Source of the DNA: Sphingosinicella sp942492965
GTDB taxonomy: Bacteria > Pseudomonadota > Alphaproteobacteria > Sphingomonadales > Sphingomonadaceae
Reading direction: 5' to 3'
DNA length: 64,000 bases
Assembly: GCA_942492965.1 (NCBI GenBank)
Contig: OW818656.1
Location: 372,001-436,000 of the forward strand
In this document: positions 1-8,772 of the stretch, piece by piece
How the letters are laid out: each line of letters opens with the position of its first letter
Numbering within the stretch: position 1 is the first letter of the stretch
The notes under the pieces: generated by a model
What the model was told of the DNA's origin: nothing
Seen by the model: only the letters and a program-made list of their open reading frames with translations
The model's database searches: none
Made by a program: the position numbers and the translations under genes

Positions 1-14
1 TTGCACAATCCTGG

Positions 15-43
15 TCATCATGTCAGAAAAATAACAATGATGA
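15..43. promoter_or_regulatory. Inverted repeat upstream of the first amidohydrolase
   Basis: TCATCA at 15-20 is mirrored by TGATGA at 38-43 around an A-rich centre, about 45 bases before the start codon at 87. It is well placed for an operator. No regulator is assigned, and it only loosely resembles the repeat at 2696-2731. Confidence 0.3.
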
Positions 44-86
44 GATTCAGGCGATTTTCAAACATCGCCTGCAGGGGAGAGTAGTG

Positions 87-1589
87 ATGATTCGATCGGT
101 GCTGCGTGCCGCACTCGTTCCCGCAATCGCGTTTTGGGCGACGGCGGCCGCCGCGGAGAGCTTCGTCATCGTTGGCGCCACCGTCGTCGACGGCACCGGC
201 GCGCCGGGCCGCAAGGCCGATGTGCGTGTCAAGGACGGCCGCATCGCAGCCGTCGGCAAGCGCGCGCGCGGCAAGGGCGTTCCCGTCGTGGAAGGCAGCG
301 GTCTCGTGCTCGCGCCCGGCTTCATCGATACGCATAGCCACCACGACCGCAAACTCGATACGCACCTCGATGCGCTCGCGGCGGCAGCGCAGGGCATCAC
401 GACGATCGTCGTCGGGCAGGATGGCGGCGGACCCTTGCCAGTCGCGGGCCTGTTCGCGAAGCGCGAAGCGCACCCCGCAGCCGTGAACGTCGCGACGTAC
501 ATCGGCCACAATAGCGTCCGCGCCGCCGTGATGGGCACGGACTACAAGCGCAAGGCGACGCCCGCCGAGGTCGAGCGCATGGTGGCGCTCGTCGAGGAGA
601 ACATGCGCGCAGGCGCGCTCGGCCTTTCGACCGGGCTCGAATACGATCCCGGCATCTACTCGGATCCGTCCGAGGTGATGACCCTCGCCCGTGCCACCGC
701 GCGCCACGGTGGACGCTACATCAGCCATATGCGGAGCGAGGACACGCGTCTCGACGCCGCGATCGACGAGCTTCTGGAGATCGGCCGCACCGCGCGCCTT
801 CCCGTGCAGATCTCGCACTTCAAGATCGCCATCGTCGACCGCTGGGGCGACACCGCACCTCTCCTCGCGAAGCTCGACGCCGCGCGCCGCGCAGGCATCG
901 ACGTGACGGCAGACGTCTACCCCTACACCTACTGGCATTCGAACCTCGAAGTGCTGTTGCCCGGCCGCGATTTCACCGATCTCGCCGCGGCCGAATTCGC
1001 GCTTGCGCACATGGCGCGGCCCGAGGATTTGCGTCTCACCGAATATCCCGCGAACCCGACCTATGTCGGCAGGACCGTCGCCGAAATCGCCGCGCTGCGT
1101 GGCGTGCCCCCGGCGCGCGCCTATCTCGACCTCATCATCGAGGCGGAAGCGAAGGGAATGTCGAACGGGGTGATGGGCCGCTCGATGGCGGATGACGATG
1201 TCGCCGCGCTCATTGCCTGGCCGCACAGCAACATCTGCTCGGACGGCGGCATCGAGGATGCACACCCACGCGGCGCAGGCGCCTTCCCGCGCGTGCTCGA
1301 ATGGATGGTGCGCGAAACCGGGCGGCTGAAGCTTGAAGAGGTCGTCCACAAGATGAGCGGGCTTGCCGCCGATCACATGGGCATCGGCGATCGCGGCCGC
1401 ATCACCGTTGGGCAGGCTGCGGATCTCGTGCTGTTCGATCCCGCCACCGTCGCCGACCGCGCCACGATCGAAAACCCTACGGCCCTCCCCGCCGGAATCC
1501 GAACCGTGTGGGTGAACGGCGTCGCCGTCGTCGAGACCGGCAAGCCGACCGGCGCCAGGCCCGGCCAGGCGATCCGCCGGACCAACTGA
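87..1589 (+). CDS. Exported D-aminoacylase-like amidohydrolase (copy 1)
   Basis: This 500-residue protein belongs to the N-acyl-D-amino-acid deacylase branch of the amidohydrolase superfamily, which splits N-acyl-D-amino acids into acid and free D-amino acid. A hydrophobic signal peptide ending near residue 23 (AAAAE) predicts export. The metal site can be read: HSH at 83-85, H214 and H244 at the 30-residue spacing known from D-aminoacylase (H220/H250), and D386 in CSDGG. The bridging Cys of the family (GNCG) is replaced by Asp112 in GQDGG. ATG 87 is preferred over GTG 84 because AGGGGAGA lies six bases upstream. The DUF1611 gene follows after 24 bases, so the two are probably co-transcribed. 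Exact substrate is unknown; a dipeptidase or acyl-D-Glu/Asp deacylase is equally possible. Confidence 0.85.
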   Translation: MIRSVLRAALVPAIAFWATAAAAESFVIVGATVVDGTGAPGRKADVRVKDGRIAAVGKRARGKGVPVVEGSGLVLAPGFIDTHSHHDRKLDTHLDALAAAAQGITTIVVGQDGGGPLPVAGLFAKREAHPAAVNVATYIGHNSVRAAVMGTDYKRKATPAEVERMVALVEENMRAGALGLSTGLEYDPGIYSDPSEVMTLARATARHGGRYISHMRSEDTRLDAAIDELLEIGRTARLPVQISHFKIAIVDRWGDTAPLLAKLDAARRAGIDVTADVYPYTYWHSNLEVLLPGRDFTDLAAAEFALAHMARPEDLRLTEYPANPTYVGRTVAEIAALRGVPPARAYLDLIIEAEAKGMSNGVMGRSMADDDVAALIAWPHSNICSDGGIEDAHPRGAGAFPRVLEWMVRETGRLKLEEVVHKMSGLAADHMGIGDRGRITVGQAADLVLFDPATVADRATIENPTALPAGIRTVWVNGVAVVETGKPTGARPGQAIRRTN

Positions 1590-1613
1590 ACCTCCAACCG
1601 GAAACCGAAAACC

Positions 1614-2621
1614 ATGCAGCCACCGTTTCTGCTCTTTCTGGGCACGGCCCCCGATATCGGCTGGGCCAAGACCGCCTCGGGCCTTGCCGAGTGGCGCGCG
1701 GGAGACTGCGCGGGCCAGTATCGCATGGAAGGCTGCCCTGTCGATCTCGGCCTGCCCGACATGAAGTTCGCCGAGGCCGCCGCGAAGGGCGTGCGCACGC
1801 TGGTGATCGGCATCGCCAACGACGGCGGCTACATCGCCCCTGAATGGGTGCCGCACATCACGGCGGCGCTCGCGGCGGGTCTCGATGTCGCGGCCGGTCT
1901 GCACCAGCGCCTCGCCGATCACCCGGAAATTTCCAAAGCCGCGCAGGCCCACGGACGAACGCTGCACGACCTCCGCCGCCCGCAGCAGACGTTCAAGACC
2001 GGCACGGGGAAGAAGCGCACCGGCCGCCGCCTTCTGATGGTCGGCACGGACTGCGCAGTGGGCAAGAAATACACCGCGCTCGCCATCGATCGCGAGCTTC
2101 AGCGGCGCGGCGTACCTTCCACCTTCTGCCCCACCGGCCAGACCGGCATCATGATCACCGGACGCGGTATCGCGATCGACTCTGTCGTCGCCGACTTCAT
2201 CTCGGGCGCGGCGGAATGGCTCTCCCCCGATGCGGCGCCCGATCACTGGCACGTGATCGAGGGACAGGGCGCGCTCCTCCACCCCGCCTATGCGGGCGTC
2301 ACGCTCGGCCTCGTCCACGGCAGTCAGCCCGATGCGCTCGTCATCTGCCATGAGGCGGGTCGGCGTGAGCTGCAGGGCTATGAGGGCGACTATGCCTGCC
2401 CTTCACTCACCGATGCGCTCGCCGCGCACGTCGCTGCGGCGCGACTCACCAACCCCAAGGCGCGCGGCATCGGCATCAGCCTCAACACCTCGCTGCTCGG
2501 CGAAGACGAAGCGCGCGCCGCGATCCGCGCCGCCGAGGCTGAACTCGGCCTCCCCGCCTGCGATCCGCTGCGGTTCGGACCAGCGCCCATCGTCGATCAC
2601 CTGCTGGACGTGTTTGCGTGA
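1614..2621 (+). CDS. DUF1611 family protein, DgcN-like (copy 1)
   Basis: This 335-residue protein matches the DUF1611 family: an N-terminal Rossmann-like half (LFLGTAPDIGWAKTA, residues 6-20) and a P-loop-type C-terminal half with VGTDCAVGKKYTAL at about residue 143. The one biochemically assigned relative I know is DgcN, which acetylates D-glutamate with acetyl-CoA before an epimerase (DgcA) turns it into the L form. No DgcA-like enolase-superfamily gene is in this window. The gene sits 24 bases behind a D-aminoacylase homologue, so the pair should act on the same N-acyl-D-amino-acid pool, one making and one breaking the amide. A second copy of the pair is at 50391-53099. The D-amino-acid role is inferred from family and context. 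Confidence 0.8.
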   Translation: MQPPFLLFLGTAPDIGWAKTASGLAEWRAGDCAGQYRMEGCPVDLGLPDMKFAEAAAKGVRTLVIGIANDGGYIAPEWVPHITAALAAGLDVAAGLHQRLADHPEISKAAQAHGRTLHDLRRPQQTFKTGTGKKRTGRRLLMVGTDCAVGKKYTALAIDRELQRRGVPSTFCPTGQTGIMITGRGIAIDSVVADFISGAAEWLSPDAAPDHWHVIEGQGALLHPAYAGVTLGLVHGSQPDALVICHEAGRRELQGYEGDYACPSLTDALAAHVAAARLTNPKARGIGISLNTSLLGEDEARAAIRAAEAELGLPACDPLRFGPAPIVDHLLDVFA

Positions 2622-2695
2622 GATTGTAGAACGCGAAATCCCTGCGTTGGCGCTTTCCCCTTTCCCTCGCCTTGCCTATCAATGTGATGATGGCT

Positions 2696-2731
2696 CTGTC
2701 GGAACTGTTATTTTGACAACATTTCCGACAG
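2696..2731. promoter_or_regulatory. Inverted-repeat operator before the RpiR regulator
   Basis: CTGTCGGAA at 2696-2704 is perfectly mirrored by TTCCGACAG at 2723-2731, and a nested TGTT/AACA pair lies inside. The repeat ends 22 bases before the regulator start at 2753, so autoregulation is the simplest reading. The half TTGACAACATTTCC inside it resembles the element before the second DUF1611 gene (53231-53249). Confidence 0.5.
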
Positions 2732-2752
2732 AGGGTGCAGAGCGAGAATGAG

Positions 2753-3631
2753 ATGAGCGACCTGTTCACGCGGCTCGAAGCGGAAAACGCGGGTTACACG
2801 GCTGCGGAGCGCCAGATCGCGCTGTTCCTGCTCAACAATCGCGAGATGATTCCCTTCGAAACGGCGGCGTCGATCGCGCAGCGGCTCGATGTCAGCGCGG
2901 TAACAGTCGGCCGGTTCTGCCGAATGCTTGGCTTCAAGCACTTCCGCGAGCTCAAGGAGCACCTGCGCATGTCCGCGCACCTGCCGTGGCTCGCCGGGCA
3001 GGCGTTTCAGGATTTCCTCTCCGACTTCACCGACAGCGACAAGCGCCGCCGCACGCTGGAACGCGAGATCGAGCTGCTTATCGCCGTATACGAGCGCAGC
3101 CAGCACAAGGTGTGGTCGGATACGGTAGCGCTGATCGCGCGCAGCAAGCGGGTGCAGATCGTCGGCTTCCAGACCGAGCGGGGCGTCGCGGCGATGCTTG
3201 CGCACAATCTCCAGTACGTGCGCCCCGGCGTGGAATTGATCGACAGCGCCTCCGGGCATTTCGCCGATGTGCTCCTTGAAGATCAGAGCGACCGGTGCCT
3301 CGTCATCATCGATGTCCGCCGCTATTCGAGCACCTCGCGCCATCTCGCGGAGCGGGCGGCGGACGTGGGCATTCCGCTCGTCATCATCACCGATACGCTT
3401 TGCGACTGGGCGCCGCGCCTCACCTCAAACGTGCTCGCGGCAGACAGCGACGGCGCGCTGTTCTGGCAAAGCTCGGTGCCGATGATCGGCCTCGTCAACC
3501 TGCTCGTGAACGACGTCGTCGGCCACGGCGGCGGCCGCGACGTCGAGGAGCGGCTGGAGCGGATCAGTGCGCTCTACGAGGATTTCGTCGGCTTCGTGCG
3601 GCCGACGCGCACGCGCGGCGGCGAGGCATGA
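2753..3631 (+). CDS. RpiR/MurR family transcriptional regulator
   Basis: A 292-residue regulator with an N-terminal helix-turn-helix of the RpiR type (about residues 1-80, including AASIAQRLDVSAVTVGRFCR) and a C-terminal SIS domain (about 115-260) that in this family senses phosphosugars. MurR, a well-known member, answers to MurNAc-6-phosphate from cell-wall recycling. ATG 2753 is chosen over GTG 2735 because GAGCGAG lies six bases before it. It follows the D-aminoacylase and DUF1611 genes on the same strand and has its own inverted repeat upstream, so it probably controls itself and that pair. The ligand cannot be read from the sequence. Confidence 0.85.
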   Translation: MSDLFTRLEAENAGYTAAERQIALFLLNNREMIPFETAASIAQRLDVSAVTVGRFCRMLGFKHFRELKEHLRMSAHLPWLAGQAFQDFLSDFTDSDKRRRTLEREIELLIAVYERSQHKVWSDTVALIARSKRVQIVGFQTERGVAAMLAHNLQYVRPGVELIDSASGHFADVLLEDQSDRCLVIIDVRRYSSTSRHLAERAADVGIPLVIITDTLCDWAPRLTSNVLAADSDGALFWQSSVPMIGLVNLLVNDVVGHGGGRDVEERLERISALYEDFVGFVRPTRTRGGEA

Positions 3632-3696
3632 CACGCACCCGAAACGCAGTCACGGGGGCTTTCCGGCCGGCGGTATAGAATGCTATCTCCGGCGGT

Positions 3697-4707
3697 ATGA
3701 TTTCTTTCTTCGATGAGCGCCAGCTCCGCCACGCGCCGCTTCGCGAACTGCACAACGGCGCATGGACGCCCTACGCCGAATGCGCCGATCGCGCGCGTAA
3801 TATCCGGGATGCGATCGACACACCATTGCCCGCACGGGATTTCGGCATGGCGCCGATCGAGGCGGTTCACGACGCGGATTATCTCGCCTTCCTGAAGGAC
3901 GCGCACGCGGCATGGCGCGCCGCTTTGCGCGAAGATGATGCGATCGCTTACACGTGGCCCGTCGTCCGTCGCCGCAAGCTGTCGCTCGAGCGCATCGATG
4001 CGCGGCTCGGCCAATATAGTTTCGACGCCTCGACACCGATCGCAGAGGGCACGTGGGACGGCGCCTACTGGTCGGCGCAGACCGCGCTCACCGCGCTCGA
4101 TGCCGTTCTCGCGGGCGCGCGCACGGCCTTCGCGCTTTGTCGCCCGCCCGGACATCACGCCGGGGCCGATTATCTCGGCGGCTATTGCTATCTGAACAAC
4201 GCCGCGATCGCCGCGCAGCACGCACATGCCGCCGGTGCGGGGCCGGTCGCCATCCTTGATGTCGATTACCATCACGGCAACGGCACGCAGGATATCTTCG
4301 AGGCGCGCGGCGACATCTTCTTCGCCTCGATCCACGCCGACCCGGTGACCGACTATCCGTTCTATTGGGGCCATGCCGACGAGACCGGCACCGGCGATGG
4401 CGAGGGCGCGACGCTGAACATTCCGATGCCGCGCGGCACACGGATCGACGCCTATCTTGCTGCGCTCGACACCGCCATCGCGCGGATCACGGCGTGGGGC
4501 GCTCGCTTCCTTGTCGTCTCTTTCGGCGCGGACACGTTTTCGGGCGACCCGATCTCGCACTTCGCGATCGAAACCGAGGATTTCGCCACGATCGGCGCCC
4601 GCATTGCGGCGTTGGGTCTACCGACCGCGATCATCATGGAAGGCGGCTACGCCGTCGGCGACCTCGGCGGCAACGTCGCCCGCTTCCTCTCCGGTTTCCC
4701 AGACTAG
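3697..4707 (+). CDS. Histone deacetylase family / acetylpolyamine amidohydrolase-like protein
   Basis: This 336-residue protein has the arginase/deacetylase fold of class II-type bacterial deacetylases, which remove acetyl groups from acetylpolyamines, other small amines or lysines. Visible motifs are RPPGHHAG (about 149), the zinc-binding DVDYHHGNG (about 188) and SIHADP, GADTFSGDP for the second zinc aspartate, and the C-terminal EGGYAVG with the transition-state tyrosine. No signal peptide is present, so it is cytoplasmic. An AraC regulator follows directly. In the bacterial family acetylputrescine and related amines are the common substrates; the context of acyl-D-amino-acid genes leaves another N-acyl amine possible. 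Confidence 0.85.
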   Translation: MISFFDERQLRHAPLRELHNGAWTPYAECADRARNIRDAIDTPLPARDFGMAPIEAVHDADYLAFLKDAHAAWRAALREDDAIAYTWPVVRRRKLSLERIDARLGQYSFDASTPIAEGTWDGAYWSAQTALTALDAVLAGARTAFALCRPPGHHAGADYLGGYCYLNNAAIAAQHAHAAGAGPVAILDVDYHHGNGTQDIFEARGDIFFASIHADPVTDYPFYWGHADETGTGDGEGATLNIPMPRGTRIDAYLAALDTAIARITAWGARFLVVSFGADTFSGDPISHFAIETEDFATIGARIAALGLPTAIIMEGGYAVGDLGGNVARFLSGFPD

Positions 4708-4740
4708 GCGCCCTTGCGAGCGCGGCCAAAACGCAATATT

Positions 4741-5526
4741 ATGAGCCTGATTATCGGAAACAGGCCAATGAAGCGGAGCACGGATTATCCCCTCGAACTC
4801 AGGCCCGTGATGGGCTTCGAGGATGATTATCCGGCCGGCTTCGTCGATCCGTTCCATTCGCATGATCGCGCGCAGCTTTCCTATGCCAACTCCGGCGTGA
4901 TGCTGTTCGTCACGGATCATACGAGTTTCGTGCTGCCGCCCCAGCGCGCGATCTGGCTTCCTGCGGGCGTGCGGCACAAGGCGATCTGCCGCGGCCCTGT
5001 GAACATCCACACCGTATTCATCGATCCTGACATCGAATATCTGCCGCACGCCTGCCGCGTCTTCGAAGTCTCGCCGCTGGTGCGCGCGCTCATCCAGGAG
5101 GTTTTCGGCTTCCAGCCCGCCTATGACGAAGAAGGCCGCGAGGGGCGGATTGTGCGGCTGCTGCTCGAAGAAATCCAGCACATGCCGAACATCCCGGTAA
5201 TGGCGCGTATGCCGGCGGACAGCCGCTTGCTCAAAGTATGCCAGGCCATTCTCGATGACCCTGCGGACCCACGCGATATCGACGACTGGGCAAACCTTGC
5301 GAGCATGGGCCGCCGCACCTTCACGCGCCTGTTCAAGCAGCAGACCGGCATGGGCCTCGCCACGTGGCGGCAGCAGGTGCGGCTGATGGAGGCGCTGTCA
5401 CTGCTCGCGTCGGGCGTCTCCGTCACCAACGTCGCCTACGACGTGGGCTACGAAAGCCCGAGCGCGTTCACCGCGATGTTCCACCGCTCGTTCGGCGTGC
5501 CGCCGAGCCAGTACGTCGGCGGCTGA
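4741..5526 (+). CDS. AraC family transcriptional regulator
   Basis: About 261 residues, with an N-terminal cupin-like sensing region (HSHDRAQLSYANSGVMLF) and two C-terminal AraC helix-turn-helix units (from about residue 160: DWANLASMGRRTFTRLFKQ, then VTNVAYDVGYESPSAFTAMF). It starts 33 bases after the deacetylase stop. ATG 4741 is used; ATG 4768 is also possible because neither has a strong ribosome site. The position suggests it controls the deacetylase or the convergent amidohydrolase genes, but no target site was identified. Confidence 0.85.
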   Translation: MSLIIGNRPMKRSTDYPLELRPVMGFEDDYPAGFVDPFHSHDRAQLSYANSGVMLFVTDHTSFVLPPQRAIWLPAGVRHKAICRGPVNIHTVFIDPDIEYLPHACRVFEVSPLVRALIQEVFGFQPAYDEEGREGRIVRLLLEEIQHMPNIPVMARMPADSRLLKVCQAILDDPADPRDIDDWANLASMGRRTFTRLFKQQTGMGLATWRQQVRLMEALSLLASGVSVTNVAYDVGYESPSAFTAMFHRSFGVPPSQYVGG

Positions 5527-5532
5527 CCGCTC

Positions 5533-8500
5533 TTACCTTTCAGCGAACCACGGCGCCTCGTGCGGCCGTGCGCGCGGCCAGATTTCGTCCAGCGTGGCGC
5601 CGTCGTAGAGGCGGCCGTTCTTCATCACTTGCGCGATGCGCCGCGCGTTCCGGATATCCGTACGCGGATCGGCATCGAGGATGACGAGATCGGCATATTT
5701 CCCCGCTTCAATGCTGCCGAATTCAGCGCCGCGCCCGATCGTTCGCGCGCCGCCGATCGTCGCCGCGCGCAGCACCTCGGTCGGAGTCATGCCGCCCATC
5801 GTGTGAGCTTCCATCTCCCAGTGAAAACCGATGCCCGGCAATTCGCCGTGCGCGCCGATACCGACCGTGCCGCCCGCGCGCTGGATCGCCGCCGCGCCTG
5901 CGGCGACCGCCGGAAAGCTGTAGTCTGAATCGATATGCCAGCGCTGCGAACGCATCTTCGTGTCGGCAGCAAAGTGCGGCGTGAAGCGGCGGTATTTCGG
6001 ATCGTCGTGCTGGTTGTCGCGCGCGATGAAATAATCCTGCCCAGGCGAGCCGCCGTTGGTGATCACCAGCGTTGTCGTATAGGCACTGCCGCTGCGCGCG
6101 ACGAATTCGATCACGTCGTGCCCGAGCGGCGTCACCGGCAGGGCATGTTCGCTGCCGCCGTAGCCGTCGGCGATCTGGCCGAGATCGAGTTTCAGCGACA
6201 GCGCCCCCTCGGTGGTCGCCAGCATTCCGAGTTCCTGCGCCGCCATCGCGATCCACTGCCGCACGCGGCGATTGCCCGCCTGATACTGCTTGATGTTGAA
6301 TGTGCGGTAGTGATCCCGGTAGCGGCGCAGCACCGCGCGCACTTCATCGAGGGACTCGAAGCGGTTGAACGAGAACAGCGCCGTCCCCGTTGAAGGCATA
6401 CGCGATCCGACCGCGAGGCCTGCGTCAATCAGATCCTCGTAGGCCAGCCCGTCGATGGTCAGCGTGGAAGGATCGAACGCCGTCGTGATGCCATAGGCGA
6501 GCCGCTCCGCAGGCCCCCACGGCTGCATGTCGAGCACGTCGCGGCGCACATCCGCGACATGGTCGTGCGTGTCGATGAACCCCGGCACGATCGTCTTGCC
6601 GCGCACGTCGCGAACCACGGCGTCCGCAGGAACGGAAATCGACCCGCGCGCGCCCACGGCGGCGATCCTGTCGCCGTCGATCAGGATATCGGCGTCCTCG
6701 ATCACCGTGTCGCCGTTCATCGTGATCGCACGCGCACCGCTCAGCAGAAGACGCCCCGAAGGCGTATCGCGCGGCACCTCGACGACCATTTCCATCGTCG
6801 TGGGTTTCGCGCCATCGCGCGGCATCCGGTAGAACGTCGAGCCGACCGCCCACGTGATCGTGCGCCCGCCGTCCGCCCATTCCAGAAAATCCGCGCCGAC
6901 ATCGGAAAGCTGCCGATGCGCCGGGCCGGGCTTCAGAAGATCGACCTTGCCGTCCGAATTCCCGCGCAGGTCGACGAGGTGCAATTGCTGCGCGATGATC
7001 GCGATGGCGTGCGTTCCATCCGGGCTGATGCGCACGTCATCGACCGGTACCGGCCCTTCGATGAAGTAATAGCCCGGCCCGACGATCGAGACTGCGCACC
7101 GCCGCTTCCCGCTCGCCAGATCGACTGCGTTGAGCCCGTCCGCGAATTGCAGATACACTTCGCCGGGACTGGCCGCGAAATGCAGCTTGCCGCCCATCGT
7201 ATCGGAGAGGATATCGCGCGCCGCACCGCCCGCCACCGGAAGCGACACGAGCGTCGCCTGCCGCTGATTGCCGAATTCCATGTAGGTGAGCAGACGCGCC
7301 GCCTGCGCCGAGCGCAGCGCGAGCACGGCGGAGCCGTCCGGCGTGAACGCCGGGTTCGTGTAATAATCGGCAGCCGCGCTCAGGCGACGCGGCGCACCGT
7401 CAAGCGGCGCCGCCCAGACATGCCCCGCCCCTTTCGCAGTCCACGTGACATAGGCGAGGCTCTTGCCATCTGGCGACCACGCAGGGTGGAATTCGGGATC
7501 GCCGCCGGGGGTCAGGCGGCGCGGTTTCGCACTGCCATCCGCAGGCATCAGATAAACCCGGCCCAAAGCGGAAAATGCGAGCGTGCGCCCGTCCGGCGAC
7601 AGCACCGGCGTCTGGATCAGCCGCGCGCGAACCGGGCCGGTTTCCTGCCGGATATCGGGCGCCTGCAGGGTGCCGAGTTCCACATCGACCTTCGCGCTGA
7701 AGGGAATGTTCGTCCGCGCACCCGTTGCGACATCGATGCGTTCGATCCGCCCGTCGGTGCCGACGATCAGCCCCTTGCCATCGGGCGTGAACGCATAGCC
7801 GGGGAACAGGTCCTGCGACAGCGCGGCTTCGGCGAGATCGCGCTGTACCGGAAATGCCAGTCTGCGGTCGGCACCGGTTTCAAGGTCGCGCACATGAAGC
7901 GCGGTGCCGCCGTCGTGGTGCGTCGCATAGGCGAGCGTCTTGCCATCCGGCGACACTACGGGCCGGAAAAATGCGCCCGCAGGCCCGCCGCGCCGGTTCG
8001 CCGGTTCGGGCAGGATCACGTTTTCCGCGCCCGTCGCGAGATCGCGGCGACGGATCGTCCATTCGGGAACGCGGTCGAAATCGATGCTGCCGGTGAGCGC
8101 GGCGAAATAGAGATAGCGGCCGTCGCGCGAGGTGTTGGCGCCGATCGAATGCCGGAAGCCGCTGCGGTCCTGATCCGGGCGCGATCGCACCGGCACCACC
8201 AGTTCCTCCGCGCCCGAGAGCGCGTGCCGCCACAATTCGTAGGCGTTGAGTTCGGGCCGGAACCGTGTGACGTACACCGCGCTGCCGTCCGCGCTCCACG
8301 CCGGCGAGGTGATCGGCGAAACCTCATCGCGGAAACTGATCTGCCGCGCGGCCGATCCGTCGGGGCGCATCACCCACAGGTTCTCCGATCCCGAACGGTC
8401 GCTGACGAACGCGAGCCATTTGCCATCGGGCGAGAACACCGGCTGCGTTTCGAACGCCATGCCGCGCGCGATCGGTTTTGCTCGCCCGCCCGACACCGGC

Positions 8501-8772
8501 ATCACATAGAGATCGCCGAGCAGATCGAAGGCGATCGTCCTGCCGTCCGGCGAGAGCGAAAGCGACGCCCAGCTCGCTTCGCGCGTTTCGAAGGCGATGC
8601 GCCGCGTGGGCTTCATCGGCAGCGTCTGCCCCGGCGGCTGCGTGCGCGGCGAGGCGTCGACGGGCGTTCCGGTCTGCACCGTGGGCGCCAGCATCGGCAG
8701 CCCGAGTTCGCCGGGCTCGTGCGCGGCGGCGGGCCACGCGAGCAGCGCGGCGAGGACAATGCTCCGCTTCAT
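5533..8772 (-). CDS. Exported amidohydrolase with N-terminal TolB-like beta-propeller
   Basis: A 1079-residue two-part protein. After a signal peptide (MKRSIVLAALLAWPAAA) it has repeated PD40/TolB-type blades (recurring SPDGKTLAY-like motifs) over about residues 45-690, then an amidohydrolase domain (about 690-1079) with the metal motif PGFIDTHDH and later histidines in GIGAHGELPG and HTMGG. Propeller-amidohydrolase fusions are usually annotated as secreted peptidases or imidazolonepropionase-like enzymes, without a firm substrate. Its start overlaps the stop of the upstream amidohydrolase by four bases (8769-8772), so it is the last gene of a coupled trio behind a TonB receptor. Confidence 0.85.
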   Translation of the reverse strand: MKRSIVLAALLAWPAAAHEPGELGLPMLAPTVQTGTPVDASPRTQPPGQTLPMKPTRRIAFETREASWASLSLSPDGRTIAFDLLGDLYVMPVSGGRAKPIARGMAFETQPVFSPDGKWLAFVSDRSGSENLWVMRPDGSAARQISFRDEVSPITSPAWSADGSAVYVTRFRPELNAYELWRHALSGAEELVVPVRSRPDQDRSGFRHSIGANTSRDGRYLYFAALTGSIDFDRVPEWTIRRRDLATGAENVILPEPANRRGGPAGAFFRPVVSPDGKTLAYATHHDGGTALHVRDLETGADRRLAFPVQRDLAEAALSQDLFPGYAFTPDGKGLIVGTDGRIERIDVATGARTNIPFSAKVDVELGTLQAPDIRQETGPVRARLIQTPVLSPDGRTLAFSALGRVYLMPADGSAKPRRLTPGGDPEFHPAWSPDGKSLAYVTWTAKGAGHVWAAPLDGAPRRLSAAADYYTNPAFTPDGSAVLALRSAQAARLLTYMEFGNQRQATLVSLPVAGGAARDILSDTMGGKLHFAASPGEVYLQFADGLNAVDLASGKRRCAVSIVGPGYYFIEGPVPVDDVRISPDGTHAIAIIAQQLHLVDLRGNSDGKVDLLKPGPAHRQLSDVGADFLEWADGGRTITWAVGSTFYRMPRDGAKPTTMEMVVEVPRDTPSGRLLLSGARAITMNGDTVIEDADILIDGDRIAAVGARGSISVPADAVVRDVRGKTIVPGFIDTHDHVADVRRDVLDMQPWGPAERLAYGITTAFDPSTLTIDGLAYEDLIDAGLAVGSRMPSTGTALFSFNRFESLDEVRAVLRRYRDHYRTFNIKQYQAGNRRVRQWIAMAAQELGMLATTEGALSLKLDLGQIADGYGGSEHALPVTPLGHDVIEFVARSGSAYTTTLVITNGGSPGQDYFIARDNQHDDPKYRRFTPHFAADTKMRSQRWHIDSDYSFPAVAAGAAAIQRAGGTVGIGAHGELPGIGFHWEMEAHTMGGMTPTEVLRAATIGGARTIGRGAEFGSIEAGKYADLVILDADPRTDIRNARRIAQVMKNGRLYDGATLDEIWPRARPHEAPWFAER

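Noticed and set aside
18..2351. A 777-codon open frame on the minus strand opposite the first two genes, and many similar long antisense frames (for example 6559-8778 plus, 49389-51635 plus)
   Set aside because: They are mirror frames of GC-rich genes: composition is dominated by Arg, Ala, Gly and His, no domain is recognisable, and the opposite strand carries clear families.
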